Shown here one piece after another: positions 32,718 through 40,883 of a stretch of DNA of 64,000 nt. Origin of the DNA: Prevotella sp. oral taxon 376 (GTDB taxonomy: Bacteria; Bacteroidota; Bacteroidia; Bacteroidales; Bacteroidaceae). The position numbers were made by a program, and so were the translations under genes. The notes below the pieces were generated by a model. The model was not told the origin of the DNA. It worked only from the letters and a program-made list of their open reading frames with translations, and searched no databases. The stretch's first letter is position 1, and every line of letters begins with the position of its first letter. The stretch is from NCBI RefSeq assembly GCF_003043945.1, contig NZ_PYXG01000001.1, forward strand, positions 2,001,868 through 2,065,867, written 5' to 3'.

Positions 32718-33524
32718 TTACCTCCCTCCTAAAAACTTGTTGATAAAATAACTACACCCCTTGCCTGTAACCTTAGTGGTTATCGTAGTGTGCATAACAC
32801 CCTCATTACCACTGCGCACGCCTTTCTTCAACTCAAACAATCCTTGTTCAATGTACAGTTGATTGGGTATATTGTAGTACTCCCCTTTCTTTCCAAGATA
32901 GCCATTGTTGCGTAGCCACTTGAATAAACGGTTTTGACCTATCTCATATCCGTTCTGCGTAATTATCTTGGCAAGTTCACCAATCAGACAACTTGACTTG
33001 CTTGCTTCAATGGCATTGGCAAAGGCTACTTTCGGGGCTTGTTCTGCCAGTCTTGCGTGTAATTCCTTGCCCTCTTGCTGTAACTTTTCTTTCTCGGCAC
33101 GCTCTTCTTTTAGCTTCACGGCAAGTTCTATCACGAGATCAGGGTTATCAACCATTTGCTCCAACGTCGGCTGCGTGGCGGTCATGCCGTACTTCAACAA
33201 CTCTTTGATTCGGTCATTACACCAAATGGCGAACGCTGGACTAAGCCAACGTGCAAACTCTAACGCTACATCTTCGTGCATCCAAGTGCCTTGTGCTTCT
33301 GGGTTACCACCTTTCACCACTATAACTGCCTGAAAATCAGCCGAAGTGCTTTTTCTCACTTCGGTGAGTGCATTAATAAATTCAACCGTGGATTGATTTT
33401 GCAGCCAATCTACTGCACGCTTACCGAACGGTTTAGCCATTTCCGTGGCGTTCACCATAACGCCGTCACCACAACTGAAAGTAATACTACATCCTTTATA
33501 TTCAAATATCCTTAAACTTTCCAT
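32718..33524 (-). CDS. KilA-N/KilAC antirepressor
   Basis: 268 residues. KilA-N is clear: GVMVNATEMAKPFGKRAVDW, then GTWMHEDVALEFARWLSPAF and AIWCNDRIKELL. A coiled coil follows (about 140-170) and the C-terminus (IGELAKIITQNGYEIGQNRL then FKWLRNNGYL) is KilAC. The C-terminal plan is shared with the genes at 26603 and 38646, although the N-terminal domains differ. It lacks a structured leader and lies inside the operon. Confidence 0.9.
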   Translation of the reverse strand: MESLRIFEYKGCSITFSCGDGVMVNATEMAKPFGKRAVDWLQNQSTVEFINALTEVRKSTSADFQAVIVVKGGNPEAQGTWMHEDVALEFARWLSPAFAIWCNDRIKELLKYGMTATQPTLEQMVDNPDLVIELAVKLKEERAEKEKLQQEGKELHARLAEQAPKVAFANAIEASKSSCLIGELAKIITQNGYEIGQNRLFKWLRNNGYLGKKGEYYNIPNQLYIEQGLFELKKGVRSGNEGVMHTTITTKVTGKGCSYFINKFLGGR

Positions 33525-33531
33525 AGTTCAA

Positions 33532-33720
33532 TTATTTTTTATTAATTTCTTTCAGATACTCCTCCACATCCTGACTATACACAACTCTATATTCATGGTG
33601 AAAGTCGAAAACATGACCTTTATGAGCCCCCCACCAGCTACCATAATCGTCTTTCCAAATAACAGGGATGCCTAATTTGAAAGCAAATAGTACATCCAAA
33701 ATCTCACTTATATCATTCAT
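33532..33720 (-). CDS. Small hypothetical protein
   Basis: 62 residues (LDVLFAFKLGIPVIWKDDYG), with a Trp-rich turn and a basic C-terminus. The start overlaps the stop of the upstream gene by four bases. Unknown. Confidence 0.5.
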   Translation of the reverse strand: MNDISEILDVLFAFKLGIPVIWKDDYGSWWGAHKGHVFDFHHEYRVVYSQDVEEYLKEINKK

Positions 33721-34223
33721 TCACAGTCCTCCTTGTAGTTAAAATCATTCCTAATCAGGTTATCAACTAACTCTTGATTAAAATGCCAATTTTTAATATA
33801 ACCATCAGCATTAACCGAGAATATTATATAGTCTCCATAACCGTTTCTGTAAGGATCTAAAAGTGCAGGAACATAACTTTCTATACGAATAATCTGTTGT
33901 TTGTTATTATTGAGCAAACAATACACCCCATCATCGCACACTTTGTAATGCACATCTGCAGTAGTTCCTTTCCTCCAATTAACAATCTGCCCATTGCTAA
34001 CATCAATCAAAGGCTTCCATCTGTAATGGTCGGAGTATATGCAGCTGGTAGGCTTATCTTTAATCTTTACTACACAAGGAACAAATGGCTCACCATCACC
34101 TTTGCTGTCATAAAGACTTATGTCATCTGCTCCATTAACGACAGTGTCCTCATAGTATCTAACGCCAGCATCTACTTGTAAATACCCAACATTGGTCTCT
34201 TTGTTTTTAATATTCACTATCAT
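33717..34223 (-). CDS. Hypothetical phage protein
   Basis: 168 residues, beta-rich, with repeated Tyr and Asp residues (GVRYYEDTVVNGADDISLYD, LLDPYRNGYGDYIIFSVNAD). No motif recognised. It overlaps the 62-residue gene downstream. Confidence 0.5.
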   Translation of the reverse strand: MIVNIKNKETNVGYLQVDAGVRYYEDTVVNGADDISLYDSKGDGEPFVPCVVKIKDKPTSCIYSDHYRWKPLIDVSNGQIVNWRKGTTADVHYKVCDDGVYCLLNNNKQQIIRIESYVPALLDPYRNGYGDYIIFSVNADGYIKNWHFNQELVDNLIRNDFNYKEDCE

Positions 34224-34228
34224 AATTT

Positions 34229-34447
34229 CTAATCTTCTAATCTTTTGTCAATCCATTTATATAAACTCAACACATGAAATTTCTCACCCGCAATTGCGGA
34301 GATATTCATGCGATGTTTTACATCTTTCAAAGCGTCCTCATATCCTTTGATGTATGCCCTCCTTTCTGCGTAAGCAGAAATTGTCGCATCATCATCCTTT
34401 GCGTAAGGGAAAGCCTTATCCGCCTTGTTTTCTATAATCTTACTCAT
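34229..34447 (-). CDS. Small hypothetical protein
   Basis: 72 residues, helical (RRAYIKGYEDALKDVKHRMN) with an ISAIAGEKFHVLSLYKWIDK C-terminus. Its start overlaps the zinc-ribbon gene's stop. This type of small protein is common in Bacteroidales phages. Confidence 0.55.
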   Translation of the reverse strand: MSKIIENKADKAFPYAKDDDATISAYAERRAYIKGYEDALKDVKHRMNISAIAGEKFHVLSLYKWIDKRLED

Positions 34448-34602
34448 AAATCAATCTTTTTGAATTTACCACACTTTTTACAAACGAAAGTAGCCTCTAT
34501 TCGGTAAGGCATTCCTCTTTCGCCATACTTATAAACTCTCGTCTTATTTACAAGTTCCCACTCGTGGCAGCACGACCATTTCTTAAAAAGTTCCTTTATC
34601 AT
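34444..34602 (-). CDS. Small zinc-ribbon protein
   Basis: 52 residues from the ATG at 34602. Two Cys/His knuckles: CCHEW near the start and CKKCGKF near the end, the half-sites of a zinc ribbon. The same layout is in the gene at 51428, so these are paralogues. Probably a structural adaptor; function unknown. Confidence 0.62.
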   Translation of the reverse strand: MIKELFKKWSCCHEWELVNKTRVYKYGERGMPYRIEATFVCKKCGKFKKIDL

Positions 34603-35086
34603 CGCTTCCTTTTTGTTCTTTAATGTCAATAGCCGCCAATAGACAATATGCACTCATATCCATAAGTGTATCTATTATTTTCTCATCTTTCACTTCCAAC
34701 TCGCCTTTCTTGCAGAACGACTTAATTCTATTCAGTTTGTCATTCAGCCTTATAGTGTATGAAGTCAGCCCAAATTCTTTGAATGTTTGCGTTGTACTAT
34801 CTCCGTAGTCTGCGTTTTTCTTCTTGAATGTTTCAAGCATTTGTTTTGTGAGTTCTTCAAGCATCTGCTCTTTTGTTGCTTGCGAAGAATTTGTAAATGT
34901 TTGATAGTGTTCTATCTCGGTAGAATATAAGTCAATGCGCCTAAAAAAACAAGAACAAATCGTTCCGTCTTCCGATACGGAATCTACCACAAATACAGTG
35001 TCAGGGTTTATATTTTTGACAGCTCTCCTTCCTTTTTCGTTTAATATGACTGTGTCTCCAATTTTAAATTCTGTTTTTTCTTTCAT
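34583..35086 (-). CDS. Protein with DUF1599 (nucleotide-modification-associated) domain
   Basis: 167 residues. The N-terminus (about 1-60) is a small beta domain (FKIGDTVILNEKGRRAVKNI). The C-terminus (about 70-155) carries FKKKNADYGDST...FGLTSYTIRLNDKLNRI...KIIDTLMDMSAYCLLA, the pattern of DUF1599. That domain has been linked by others to phage nucleotide modification; the biochemical role is not established. It adjoins a DNA methyltransferase gene with four bases between. Confidence 0.75.
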   Translation of the reverse strand: MKEKTEFKIGDTVILNEKGRRAVKNINPDTVFVVDSVSEDGTICSCFFRRIDLYSTEIEHYQTFTNSSQATKEQMLEELTKQMLETFKKKNADYGDSTTQTFKEFGLTSYTIRLNDKLNRIKSFCKKGELEVKDEKIIDTLMDMSAYCLLAAIDIKEQKGSDDKGTF

Positions 35087-35090
35087 ATCA

Positions 35091-35867
35091 TCAAAATAAT
35101 TTGGGTTGTTGTAATTCGTTTTTAATTCTCTCGTTAGCTATCTCAAAGAAATGGTCGTCAAGCTCCATTCCTATAAAGTTTCGCTTTTCTCTGATGACAG
35201 CAATACAGGTAGAACCGCCACCAGCGAAATTGTCCAGCACCAAATCGCCCTCGTTGGAATATGTGCGAATAAGGTATTGAAGCAAGGGGACAGGTTTGGC
35301 TGTAGGGTGCAACCAATCTTCTTTGCTGTGCCCTTTTGGGAAGGTGATAATACTGCTTGGATATTTTTCGTCTGCGATAAAATCTTCGGCTTTACCATAC
35401 TTTCCGTAATTCCTGTTTGTGTCCTTGTGCTTACTGTTACCTCTACTATGATTGCGTTGTTGCGGCTCACATTTAACCATTTGTGGATTATAGGTTGGTT
35501 GTTTCTTGTAAAAAACCTCAATATTTTCATGCTGTCTCATCGGCATTCGCTTCGCATTAAGAAATCCTGTTTTTCTAACCTTGTCCCATATTAGTGTGGT
35601 CTTCCACATTTTAGGATTACTCATAATGAGCATAGCGTCGAATATCCCGAAAGCAAAAAGTAGTATAGCCCCATCATCTTTGATAATACGCTCATACTGC
35701 TTCCATAATGCTTGCAAATCAATCTCTTTATCCCATTGCGCATGCTTGTTTGATTTGTTCAGACAAGCAAAGGGTGGATCTGACAAAATCAAGTCAATGG
35801 ACTTATCTGGTATATCTCGCATTAAAGAAAAACAATCACCATGATATAGCTTATTTAGTTCCATCAT
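35091..35867 (-). CDS. DNA N6-adenine/N4-cytosine methyltransferase
   Basis: 258 residues. Catalytic motif IV is LILSDPPFA near residue 33. The AdoMet motif NFAGGGSTCIAV comes late (about 213), so motif order is beta class. Between them lies the target-recognition region (about 70-200). It modifies phage DNA, probably to avoid restriction. No partner endonuclease is next to it. The start overlaps the stop of a 41-residue gene. Confidence 0.88.
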   Translation of the reverse strand: MMELNKLYHGDCFSLMRDIPDKSIDLILSDPPFACLNKSNKHAQWDKEIDLQALWKQYERIIKDDGAILLFAFGIFDAMLIMSNPKMWKTTLIWDKVRKTGFLNAKRMPMRQHENIEVFYKKQPTYNPQMVKCEPQQRNHSRGNSKHKDTNRNYGKYGKAEDFIADEKYPSSIITFPKGHSKEDWLHPTAKPVPLLQYLIRTYSNEGDLVLDNFAGGGSTCIAVIREKRNFIGMELDDHFFEIANERIKNELQQPKLF

Positions 35868-35989
35868 CTTTCGCGTTTACACCAATTATCACAACATTTC
35901 CAATATCCTGCCTTAAACGCTTCTTCAAGTTTTGCTTTCGGGTGCTTCTTTATCCAATCGGCAGCATATCTGTCTATTTTACTTTCCAT
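35864..35989 (-). CDS. Very small hypothetical protein
   Basis: 41 residues from the ATG at 35989: a basic helix (DRYAADWIKKHPKAKLEEAF) and a WKCCDNWCKRER end. The stop overlaps the methyltransferase start, which argues for coupled translation and that the gene is real. Confidence 0.5.
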   Translation of the reverse strand: MESKIDRYAADWIKKHPKAKLEEAFKAGYWKCCDNWCKRER

Positions 35990-35992
35990 ATT

Positions 35993-36586
35993 TTACAACG
36001 TAAACAGTTTCTCAATAGGTTTTTTTGTTATTGTTTGGTTCATGGCACAAGTGATTTGCTTTTGCCAAATGCATTTGAAGTCATCGGGCATTTGATATTC
36101 TGAAATGAATATTCGATAACCCTCTGAATGTTTCTTCCTGCACCAATCATAGAACTTATTATAGTTAAAGTCTTTTGATGTGGTGTATTGTTTGGTGCCT
36201 TTATATGGAATGTCGCAGTAGATAGTCGTTCTATCAGCGGATGGCAATTCAACCTCCTCGTAACTACCACTTCGGAAATCCACATCTTGCAATAGCGGGA
36301 TTTGTGGCAGAATGTTTCGGATTGATTCGGAAACATAATCTCTCGTCTTGCCGTTACCAATCTTCACACAATGCCCACTGTACCCGCCGGAGTAGAAGCG
36401 ACCATTCACGCTCGCCCCTCCACGATAACAAATTTCAATTTCTGTGAACAAATCAATAATATGATCCGTTTCTCCGAACTCATTCTGAATATCGTAATCC
36501 TCTGCTTCATAGCCAAGTTTACGAAACTCATTTTTAAAAGTGCCTGACTGTTCAAAGAAACAATGAACTGTTCCTGTTATTTTCAT
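35993..36586 (-). CDS. Chimeric DNA methyltransferase-like gene
   Basis: 197 residues made of two unrelated parts. Residues 1-about 52 (HCFFEQSGTFKNEFRKLGYE, then YDIQNEFGETDHIIDLF) match the start of a phage cytosine-methylase-like protein. Residues from about 56 (RDYVSESIRNILPQIPLL, IYCDIPYKGTKQY, ISEYQMPDDFKCIW) match the C-terminal half of a D12/Dam adenine methyltransferase with its D-P-P-Y-type motif as DIPY. The Dam AdoMet-binding N-terminus is missing. A deletion that joined two neighbouring genes is the simplest explanation, so activity is doubtful. Confidence 0.7.
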   Translation of the reverse strand: MKITGTVHCFFEQSGTFKNEFRKLGYEAEDYDIQNEFGETDHIIDLFTEIEICYRGGASVNGRFYSGGYSGHCVKIGNGKTRDYVSESIRNILPQIPLLQDVDFRSGSYEEVELPSADRTTIYCDIPYKGTKQYTTSKDFNYNKFYDWCRKKHSEGYRIFISEYQMPDDFKCIWQKQITCAMNQTITKKPIEKLFTL

Positions 36587-36592
36587 GGGGTC

Positions 36593-37039
36593 TTACTCTT
36601 CTCCAACACCAAGCATTTCCATATCCTTTTGAGCAAAGGCACTGAGTTTTTCTTTGTTTTTCATGCTCCACTCCAAATTGGTCTCGTAAAGATGTTCGCA
36701 TCTTTTGATTTCTATTAAATTGCGGATAAGGTTGATTCTATCATCAATAGTTTGTCCTGTATTCAACCCTATATATCTAAAGGTTGTTTGCTTACAGTTC
36801 GGATATGCCAAACCCCAACTTGATATTTCCAATCTATCTTTATTGTTTATGAGCAAATCTTTTAATTCGCTTACAAACCGATATTCTAATTTGGCAATTT
36901 TCTTCATCATAACCTCATCTACAAGAATGCCACATATACAGCCAAAAGGTATATCGTACATATTTTTATGCACTCTTCTTATATATTTCTTTCCCATTTT
37001 TTTTGAAACCTCTAAGAAGGAGTCCACCAATGATTTCAC
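36593..37039 (-). CDS. Hypothetical phage protein
   Basis: 148 residues, basic helical, with CICGILVDEVMMKKIAKLEY and TIDDRINLIRNLIEIKRCEH. Six bases upstream of the chimeric gene. No family recognised. Confidence 0.55.
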   Translation of the reverse strand: MKSLVDSFLEVSKKMGKKYIRRVHKNMYDIPFGCICGILVDEVMMKKIAKLEYRFVSELKDLLINNKDRLEISSWGLAYPNCKQTTFRYIGLNTGQTIDDRINLIRNLIEIKRCEHLYETNLEWSMKNKEKLSAFAQKDMEMLGVGEE

Positions 37040-37079
37040 TTAATGGTGGATTCCTAAAAGTTAAACATATTTTACACAA

Positions 37080-37517
37080 TTAAACACCTTTCCAATTTAA
37101 AACCAATGGATCATGTGTGTACTCATAGTATGCATGTTGTAATTCATGGATATTGCGACATGTTGGCGTGTACTGAACGTTATCACCGAATTGAAGAACC
37201 CACATGCTAAGGTCGTATTGAAAACGATGCACATAGAGTTCCCTATCTCCAACACGCAGGAAGAACCCCCCAATATCCTTATCGTGCTCAAACCCAAAAC
37301 CTTTCAGAATATCCTCATTTATCTGTATGGGGACAATATTCTCTATTTCTTCTTCCCAAACATCGGACTCATTCCCGTTAAAATCAAGGTAGACGTCTCC
37401 GTTTTCAAAGATTGCAGACACGTACATCGGGATGGATAGTTTGTCTGTTATCTCACTATACTCTTGTACCCAGTCCCCGATATGAATATCTTGCAGTGTT
37501 AAATGATTTTTATACAT
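37080..37517 (-). CDS. Conserved phage protein
   Basis: 145 residues. LTLQDIHIGDWVQEY, GFGFEHDKDIGGFFLRVGDRE and NIHELQHAYYEYTHDPLVLN belong to a recurrent small protein of Bacteroidales phages, beta-rich and of unknown role. Clear start and same operon. Confidence 0.68.
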   Translation of the reverse strand: MYKNHLTLQDIHIGDWVQEYSEITDKLSIPMYVSAIFENGDVYLDFNGNESDVWEEEIENIVPIQINEDILKGFGFEHDKDIGGFFLRVGDRELYVHRFQYDLSMWVLQFGDNVQYTPTCRNIHELQHAYYEYTHDPLVLNWKGV

Positions 37518-37587
37518 AACTTTCTCTTTTTACTTTGTGCCGTCTTGTATGCAGCATAAATTTGTCTTTCTGTTCTTTTGGAACAAG

Positions 37588-37983
37588 TCATTTCTTTACT
37601 TCCTCATCAATCACCTTGTAATGTTTGCCTTTAAACGGTCGTCCCTCGTAGACAACTTTACGAACAACCCAGTTTCCTATGTTGTTAGCAGTCTGACAAT
37701 CACGGATAGAGTTGTATATTTCCCCAGTTTCAAGACAAAGGACACGTACAGACCAGCCTTTTCTCTTTGGAAATTTAAGTCTTGTTGTATCACACATGCA
37801 AACGATGCTTTCTTTTTCTTGATTTTTACCTATTGCAAAAACCGAGGCCATTCTTCCAAGTTTTTCTTGCTCGTTCCTATACTCCAATACAGAGTATTCG
37901 TTGTCTCTGAAAGTCAAATCAATAATCTTACCTTCTTTTTCCGCAGAGCATAGATACCGATATTCGTTTTTGCAGTCCTTCAT
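37588..37983 (-). CDS. Protein with NUMOD1-like element
   Basis: 131 residues. The C-half (RVLCLETGEIYNSIRDCQTA then NNIGNWVVRKVVYEGRPFKG) resembles the NUMOD1-type DNA-binding repeat found in homing endonucleases, without a nuclease domain. The N-half is beta-rich. It lies just downstream of the first tRNA-like RNA on the same strand. Confidence 0.55.
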   Translation of the reverse strand: MKDCKNEYRYLCSAEKEGKIIDLTFRDNEYSVLEYRNEQEKLGRMASVFAIGKNQEKESIVCMCDTTRLKFPKRKGWSVRVLCLETGEIYNSIRDCQTANNIGNWVVRKVVYEGRPFKGKHYKVIDEEVKK

Positions 37984-38021
37984 TTTCGCTCAATCTTATA
38001 AATTAACAACATTCTTTTTAG

Positions 38022-38135
38022 TGGAGAAAGCAGGACTCGAACCTGCATGGATTTACAATGCGTTTAACATCGCGACTCTCACGCTATACACCATCCTTGT
38101 ATTAAGGACGCGTCTACCAATTCCGCCATTTCTCC
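38022..38135 (-). ncRNA. tRNA-like RNA 1 (Leu-like ends, odd core)
   Basis: 114 bases. The acceptor stem (GGAGAAA/TTTCTCC), Leu-type D-loop (GAATTGGTAGAC) and T-arm (GCAGGTTCGAGTCCTGC) are canonical. The anticodon region is not: TCCTT-AATAC-AAGGA has no U33 in a normal loop. The variable region is about 45 bases, closed by ATGG/CCAT with an inner palindrome TCGCGA. A second copy at 46247 keeps the AATAC loop and replaces the palindrome by TGGCCA. No encoded CCA. Called as a tRNA-like RNA because an anticodon cannot be assigned. Confidence 0.6.
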
Positions 38136-38140
38136 AAAAT

Positions 38141-38159
38141 GCGGGGTAGTGTACCCCGC
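38141..38159 (-). terminator. Hairpin just upstream of tRNA-like RNA 1
   Basis: GCGGGGTA/TACCCCGC with a three-base loop, five bases before the RNA's 5' end. Similar hairpins precede the other two tRNA genes, so it may be a processing mark as well as a terminator for the upstream gene. Confidence 0.5.
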
Positions 38160-38182
38160 TCCACACCAATGTTTGTTCGTCT

Positions 38183-38632
38183 TTATTGTTTTTTATATTC
38201 AAAAACATCGAATAATGGTGTTTCTGAAATAGAAACCACCTCGTAGTCAATCATTGTGTTGCTCATAACTTCTTTTACATACAGGCGCGCCTTATCAAGA
38301 CTTGCAGCTTGCACAAGGTAAACAACGTTGGAACGTTTTTCTTTCTCTGTCTTTTCGTCAATGGCAATGAATGCAAGTTTTGCTTTATACCATCTGTCAT
38401 CGCTGTCAGCATCGCTGAAGAAAATCTCACCATAAGGAGCACGAGTAATCGCCTTTACGTCAAATTCGCCACTGACATAGTGCGACATTTCTTCTGTTAT
38501 GGCACTCTCTGCTTCAGAAAAACTCAACGCCTCTACAGTGTAAGCCTCTGTAACCTTTTTGGTCTGACCATCTTCCGTAGTTTTATTGTAACGTACTTTG
38601 GTCTCAAACCATTCTGATGTTCTGTTTCTCAT
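38183..38632 (-). CDS. Conserved phage protein
   Basis: 149 residues. It starts RNRTSEWFETKVRYNKTTED and has FSEAESAITEEMSHYVSGEF and FFSDADSDDRWYKAKLAFIA. This matches a well-spread Bacteroidales phage protein with a ferredoxin-like beta-alpha pattern (a DUF4494-type protein, name from memory). Function unknown. Confidence 0.72.
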   Translation of the reverse strand: MRNRTSEWFETKVRYNKTTEDGQTKKVTEAYTVEALSFSEAESAITEEMSHYVSGEFDVKAITRAPYGEIFFSDADSDDRWYKAKLAFIAIDEKTEKEKRSNVVYLVQAASLDKARLYVKEVMSNTMIDYEVVSISETPLFDVFEYKKQ

Positions 38633-38645
38633 GTTATTTTCTGTT

Positions 38646-39455
38646 TTAATTATTTTGTTCTATCAATGGCAACACTCCATGTTTCTTCAATTCTTCATAT
38701 AGGAACAAATGTCCTTTTTGCGTCCATTTGGAATGTTGCTTTGTTTCTGTTCTGCCATTGTTGTGTTCAATTACTACCGATTCGCTTTGGATATATCCAT
38801 AAGGCAGATACTTTGCTTTCAAAATCCATTGTCCTGCGACCTTGTGCTGAATACCGAAATTGCGAAGCAGGATATTAAAAGCCTTTGCACTCATTCCATA
38901 GTTCTGCGCAATGCTTGTTGTACAGATAGTAGCATTGTTAGCCAATATCAGGTCGCAGTAATCGGCTTTAGGCTTTATCTTAGCAATAGTATCACTTAGT
39001 TCTAATACTTGCTTTTCTGCTTCCAACGCTCTTTTGCTCTGCGACTGAGCTTTCTCGTATTGGTCTGCCCAAGCCCTTGCCGCTTCTGCGGGATTTGAAA
39101 AGTCAGGGATTGCCAACGCTTTTACATTGTTAGCAAATTCTTCACACTTAATAAAGTATCTTCGTGCTTGCTTTCCTTTTTCGTTACCCTCTACCATCGA
39201 CAACTCTTTTGCCATACCGATTGATAAAGCGTACTCTTTTTGTGGTCTACCACCATTGGGGTTTTTGACAAAGTTATCAAAAACCTCAAAGTCTTGATTT
39301 TCAATAAACCCATACTTGTCGATTCTGTTCTTTATCCAGTTGGCAAACTCTTGTTTGCTCTCTAAGAAAGCATGAAGCATTCTTGCGCTCACCGCATTCT
39401 GACCATTTCTATCCTCGATAGGAATTAAGTCTTTAATATTATTACTTTCACTCAT
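38646..39455 (-). CDS. AntA/KilAC antirepressor
   Basis: 269 residues. The AntA-type N-terminus (NAVSARMLHAFLESKQEFAN then WIKNRIDKYGFIENQDFEVF) binds DNA or partner proteins. The KGKQARRYFIKCEEFAN helix and the C-terminal KilAC/ANT domain (TSIAQNYGMSAKAFNILLRN) complete the usual antirepressor plan. Third of five antirepressors in the window; internal to the operon. Confidence 0.88.
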   Translation of the reverse strand: MSESNNIKDLIPIEDRNGQNAVSARMLHAFLESKQEFANWIKNRIDKYGFIENQDFEVFDNFVKNPNGGRPQKEYALSIGMAKELSMVEGNEKGKQARRYFIKCEEFANNVKALAIPDFSNPAEAARAWADQYEKAQSQSKRALEAEKQVLELSDTIAKIKPKADYCDLILANNATICTTSIAQNYGMSAKAFNILLRNFGIQHKVAGQWILKAKYLPYGYIQSESVVIEHNNGRTETKQHSKWTQKGHLFLYEELKKHGVLPLIEQNN

Positions 39456-39464
39456 GTTATTTCG

Positions 39465-39968
39465 TTATTTTACCCCTGTACTACCGTATCCGCCCGCACC
39501 ACGACTTGTTTCATTCAATTCTTCCACCTCAATAAATTCCATAGGAAATGTAACCCCAATCTTTATTTGTCCAACACGATCTCCGACTTCGTACTTCGGC
39601 ATGTCGGACATGACATGATAGAACACCGCAGAAACCTCACCTGTATAGGTCTCGTCAATAGTGCCTACCGCATTGCTTAACACCATTCCCGTTTTCCATA
39701 CAGAGGAGCGTGGACGTAAGTCAATACAAAACTTTAACGGCATTCTCGCCGTGTCTACAGACATGTGCTCTTTATATTTGCCGTTTTCCACAACAAGAAT
39801 CGTCTCCTCTCCTCGCTCAATTTGAAACGCAATCCCTAATCCGTACTTGTAAACATTTGGCGCAACCTCTTCGCACGATGTTGCGTACACATCAAAACAA
39901 AAATCGCTGTCGTACTTCTTGTAAGGCATCTTTGCCAATGGACTTAATTTCTTTACTTTTATTTTCAT
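39465..39968 (-). CDS. dut: dUTP diphosphatase
   Basis: 167 residues with the trimeric dUTPase motifs: YDSDFCFDVYAT (I), PRSSVWKTGMVLSNAVGTID (II-III), DRVGQIKIG (IV) and the C-terminal GAGGYGSTGV (V) that closes over the active site. It hydrolyses dUTP to dUMP and PPi, keeping uracil out of DNA and feeding dUMP to thymidylate synthase (a ThyX gene is at 49381). Confidence 0.93.
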   Translation of the reverse strand: MKIKVKKLSPLAKMPYKKYDSDFCFDVYATSCEEVAPNVYKYGLGIAFQIERGEETILVVENGKYKEHMSVDTARMPLKFCIDLRPRSSVWKTGMVLSNAVGTIDETYTGEVSAVFYHVMSDMPKYEVGDRVGQIKIGVTFPMEFIEVEELNETSRGAGGYGSTGVK

Positions 39969-39973
39969 ATTGT

Positions 39974-40279
39974 TTAATTTAATAGTTGTCGTTTACAATA
40001 ATCTTCTATCTCGCTCTCGTGTGCTTCCAATTCGCAAGGTATCTCTCCACCATCTTCATTGTAAGCACATAATTCTAAACTACAAATACGAACAGAAGCA
40101 TAGGTTGTTACCCAAGCCCCCGTCCCATTGTAGTAATCGTCCTCTTGACAACTATCCGTCTCTATACTCCCGCAGACATTGGCCAAAACGTTGTTTCCAA
40201 GTTCTACTTCCAAATCAAAAGTCCCGTCGCAAGAATCATCAAGGATGGCATTTGCGATAGCGTGATCTATTTCGTTCAT
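39974..40279 (-). CDS. Small acidic conserved phage protein
   Basis: 101 residues, very acidic and Cys-containing (VCGSIETDSCQEDDYYNGTG), with a RICSLELCAYNEDGGEIPCE segment. A recurrent small Bacteroidales phage protein of unknown role, placed between the helicase loader and dut. Confidence 0.65.
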   Translation of the reverse strand: MNEIDHAIANAILDDSCDGTFDLEVELGNNVLANVCGSIETDSCQEDDYYNGTGAWVTTYASVRICSLELCAYNEDGGEIPCELEAHESEIEDYCKRQLLN

Positions 40280-40298
40280 GTGCTTTATCGTTTAGTCA

Positions 40299-40883
40299 TC
40301 ACTTTCTCATTGATTTACCGCTAATGGTAATCTTCCTTGTCACGGCGTGCAAGCGATCTACGACCCTTTCGCCATACTTTTCTTTTAAATGGTCCTCGTC
40401 CAGGTTTGTTGTCATAATAAGCAACTTCCCGTTTCTTTCCGCCGCATCCACTAACTCCGCAAACGGAATGCGCTTGTTTCCATAGATATTGCTGACATCT
40501 TCTGTGCCAACATCGTCAATATAAACAATATGCTTTTTCATGATTTCATCAGGCTTAGAGTTTAGTTCTTGTGCGGTGTAAATACCTACTAACAGCCTGC
40601 AGTAGTAGTTAAGCAACAATGGTATTATGCGCATTCCGATAAGCGACTTTCCCAATCCGCACTTGCCAGCTAATAGTAATCCACGCCCCTTGTTATCAGT
40701 AAGCCATTCTGTTATTCGCTCGTAATCAGGCAGCCATTTCGCATCTTTCCCGCAGAAGTATTTTATTCCATTGTACAAGTGTTCTTGTGCGCATGGAATA
40801 TGAATACACACTTGTTCTGGCAGCGGTTTATATCCCGTGTCTCGCAAATACTCTATCTGTTTTTTGAAATCTATCTTTTCCAT
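40299..40883 (-). CDS. DnaC-like helicase loader ATPase
   Basis: 194 residues. Walker A GKCGLGKS (about 73-80), Walker B HIVYIDDVG (about 118-126) and a sensor MTTNLDEDHLKEKYGERV. AAA+ loaders deliver the replicative helicase to the origin. Its start overlaps the stop of the initiator gene, as in phage replication cassettes of the O-P type. Confidence 0.9.
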   Translation of the reverse strand: MEKIDFKKQIEYLRDTGYKPLPEQVCIHIPCAQEHLYNGIKYFCGKDAKWLPDYERITEWLTDNKGRGLLLAGKCGLGKSLIGMRIIPLLLNYYCRLLVGIYTAQELNSKPDEIMKKHIVYIDDVGTEDVSNIYGNKRIPFAELVDAAERNGKLLIMTTNLDEDHLKEKYGERVVDRLHAVTRKITISGKSMRK

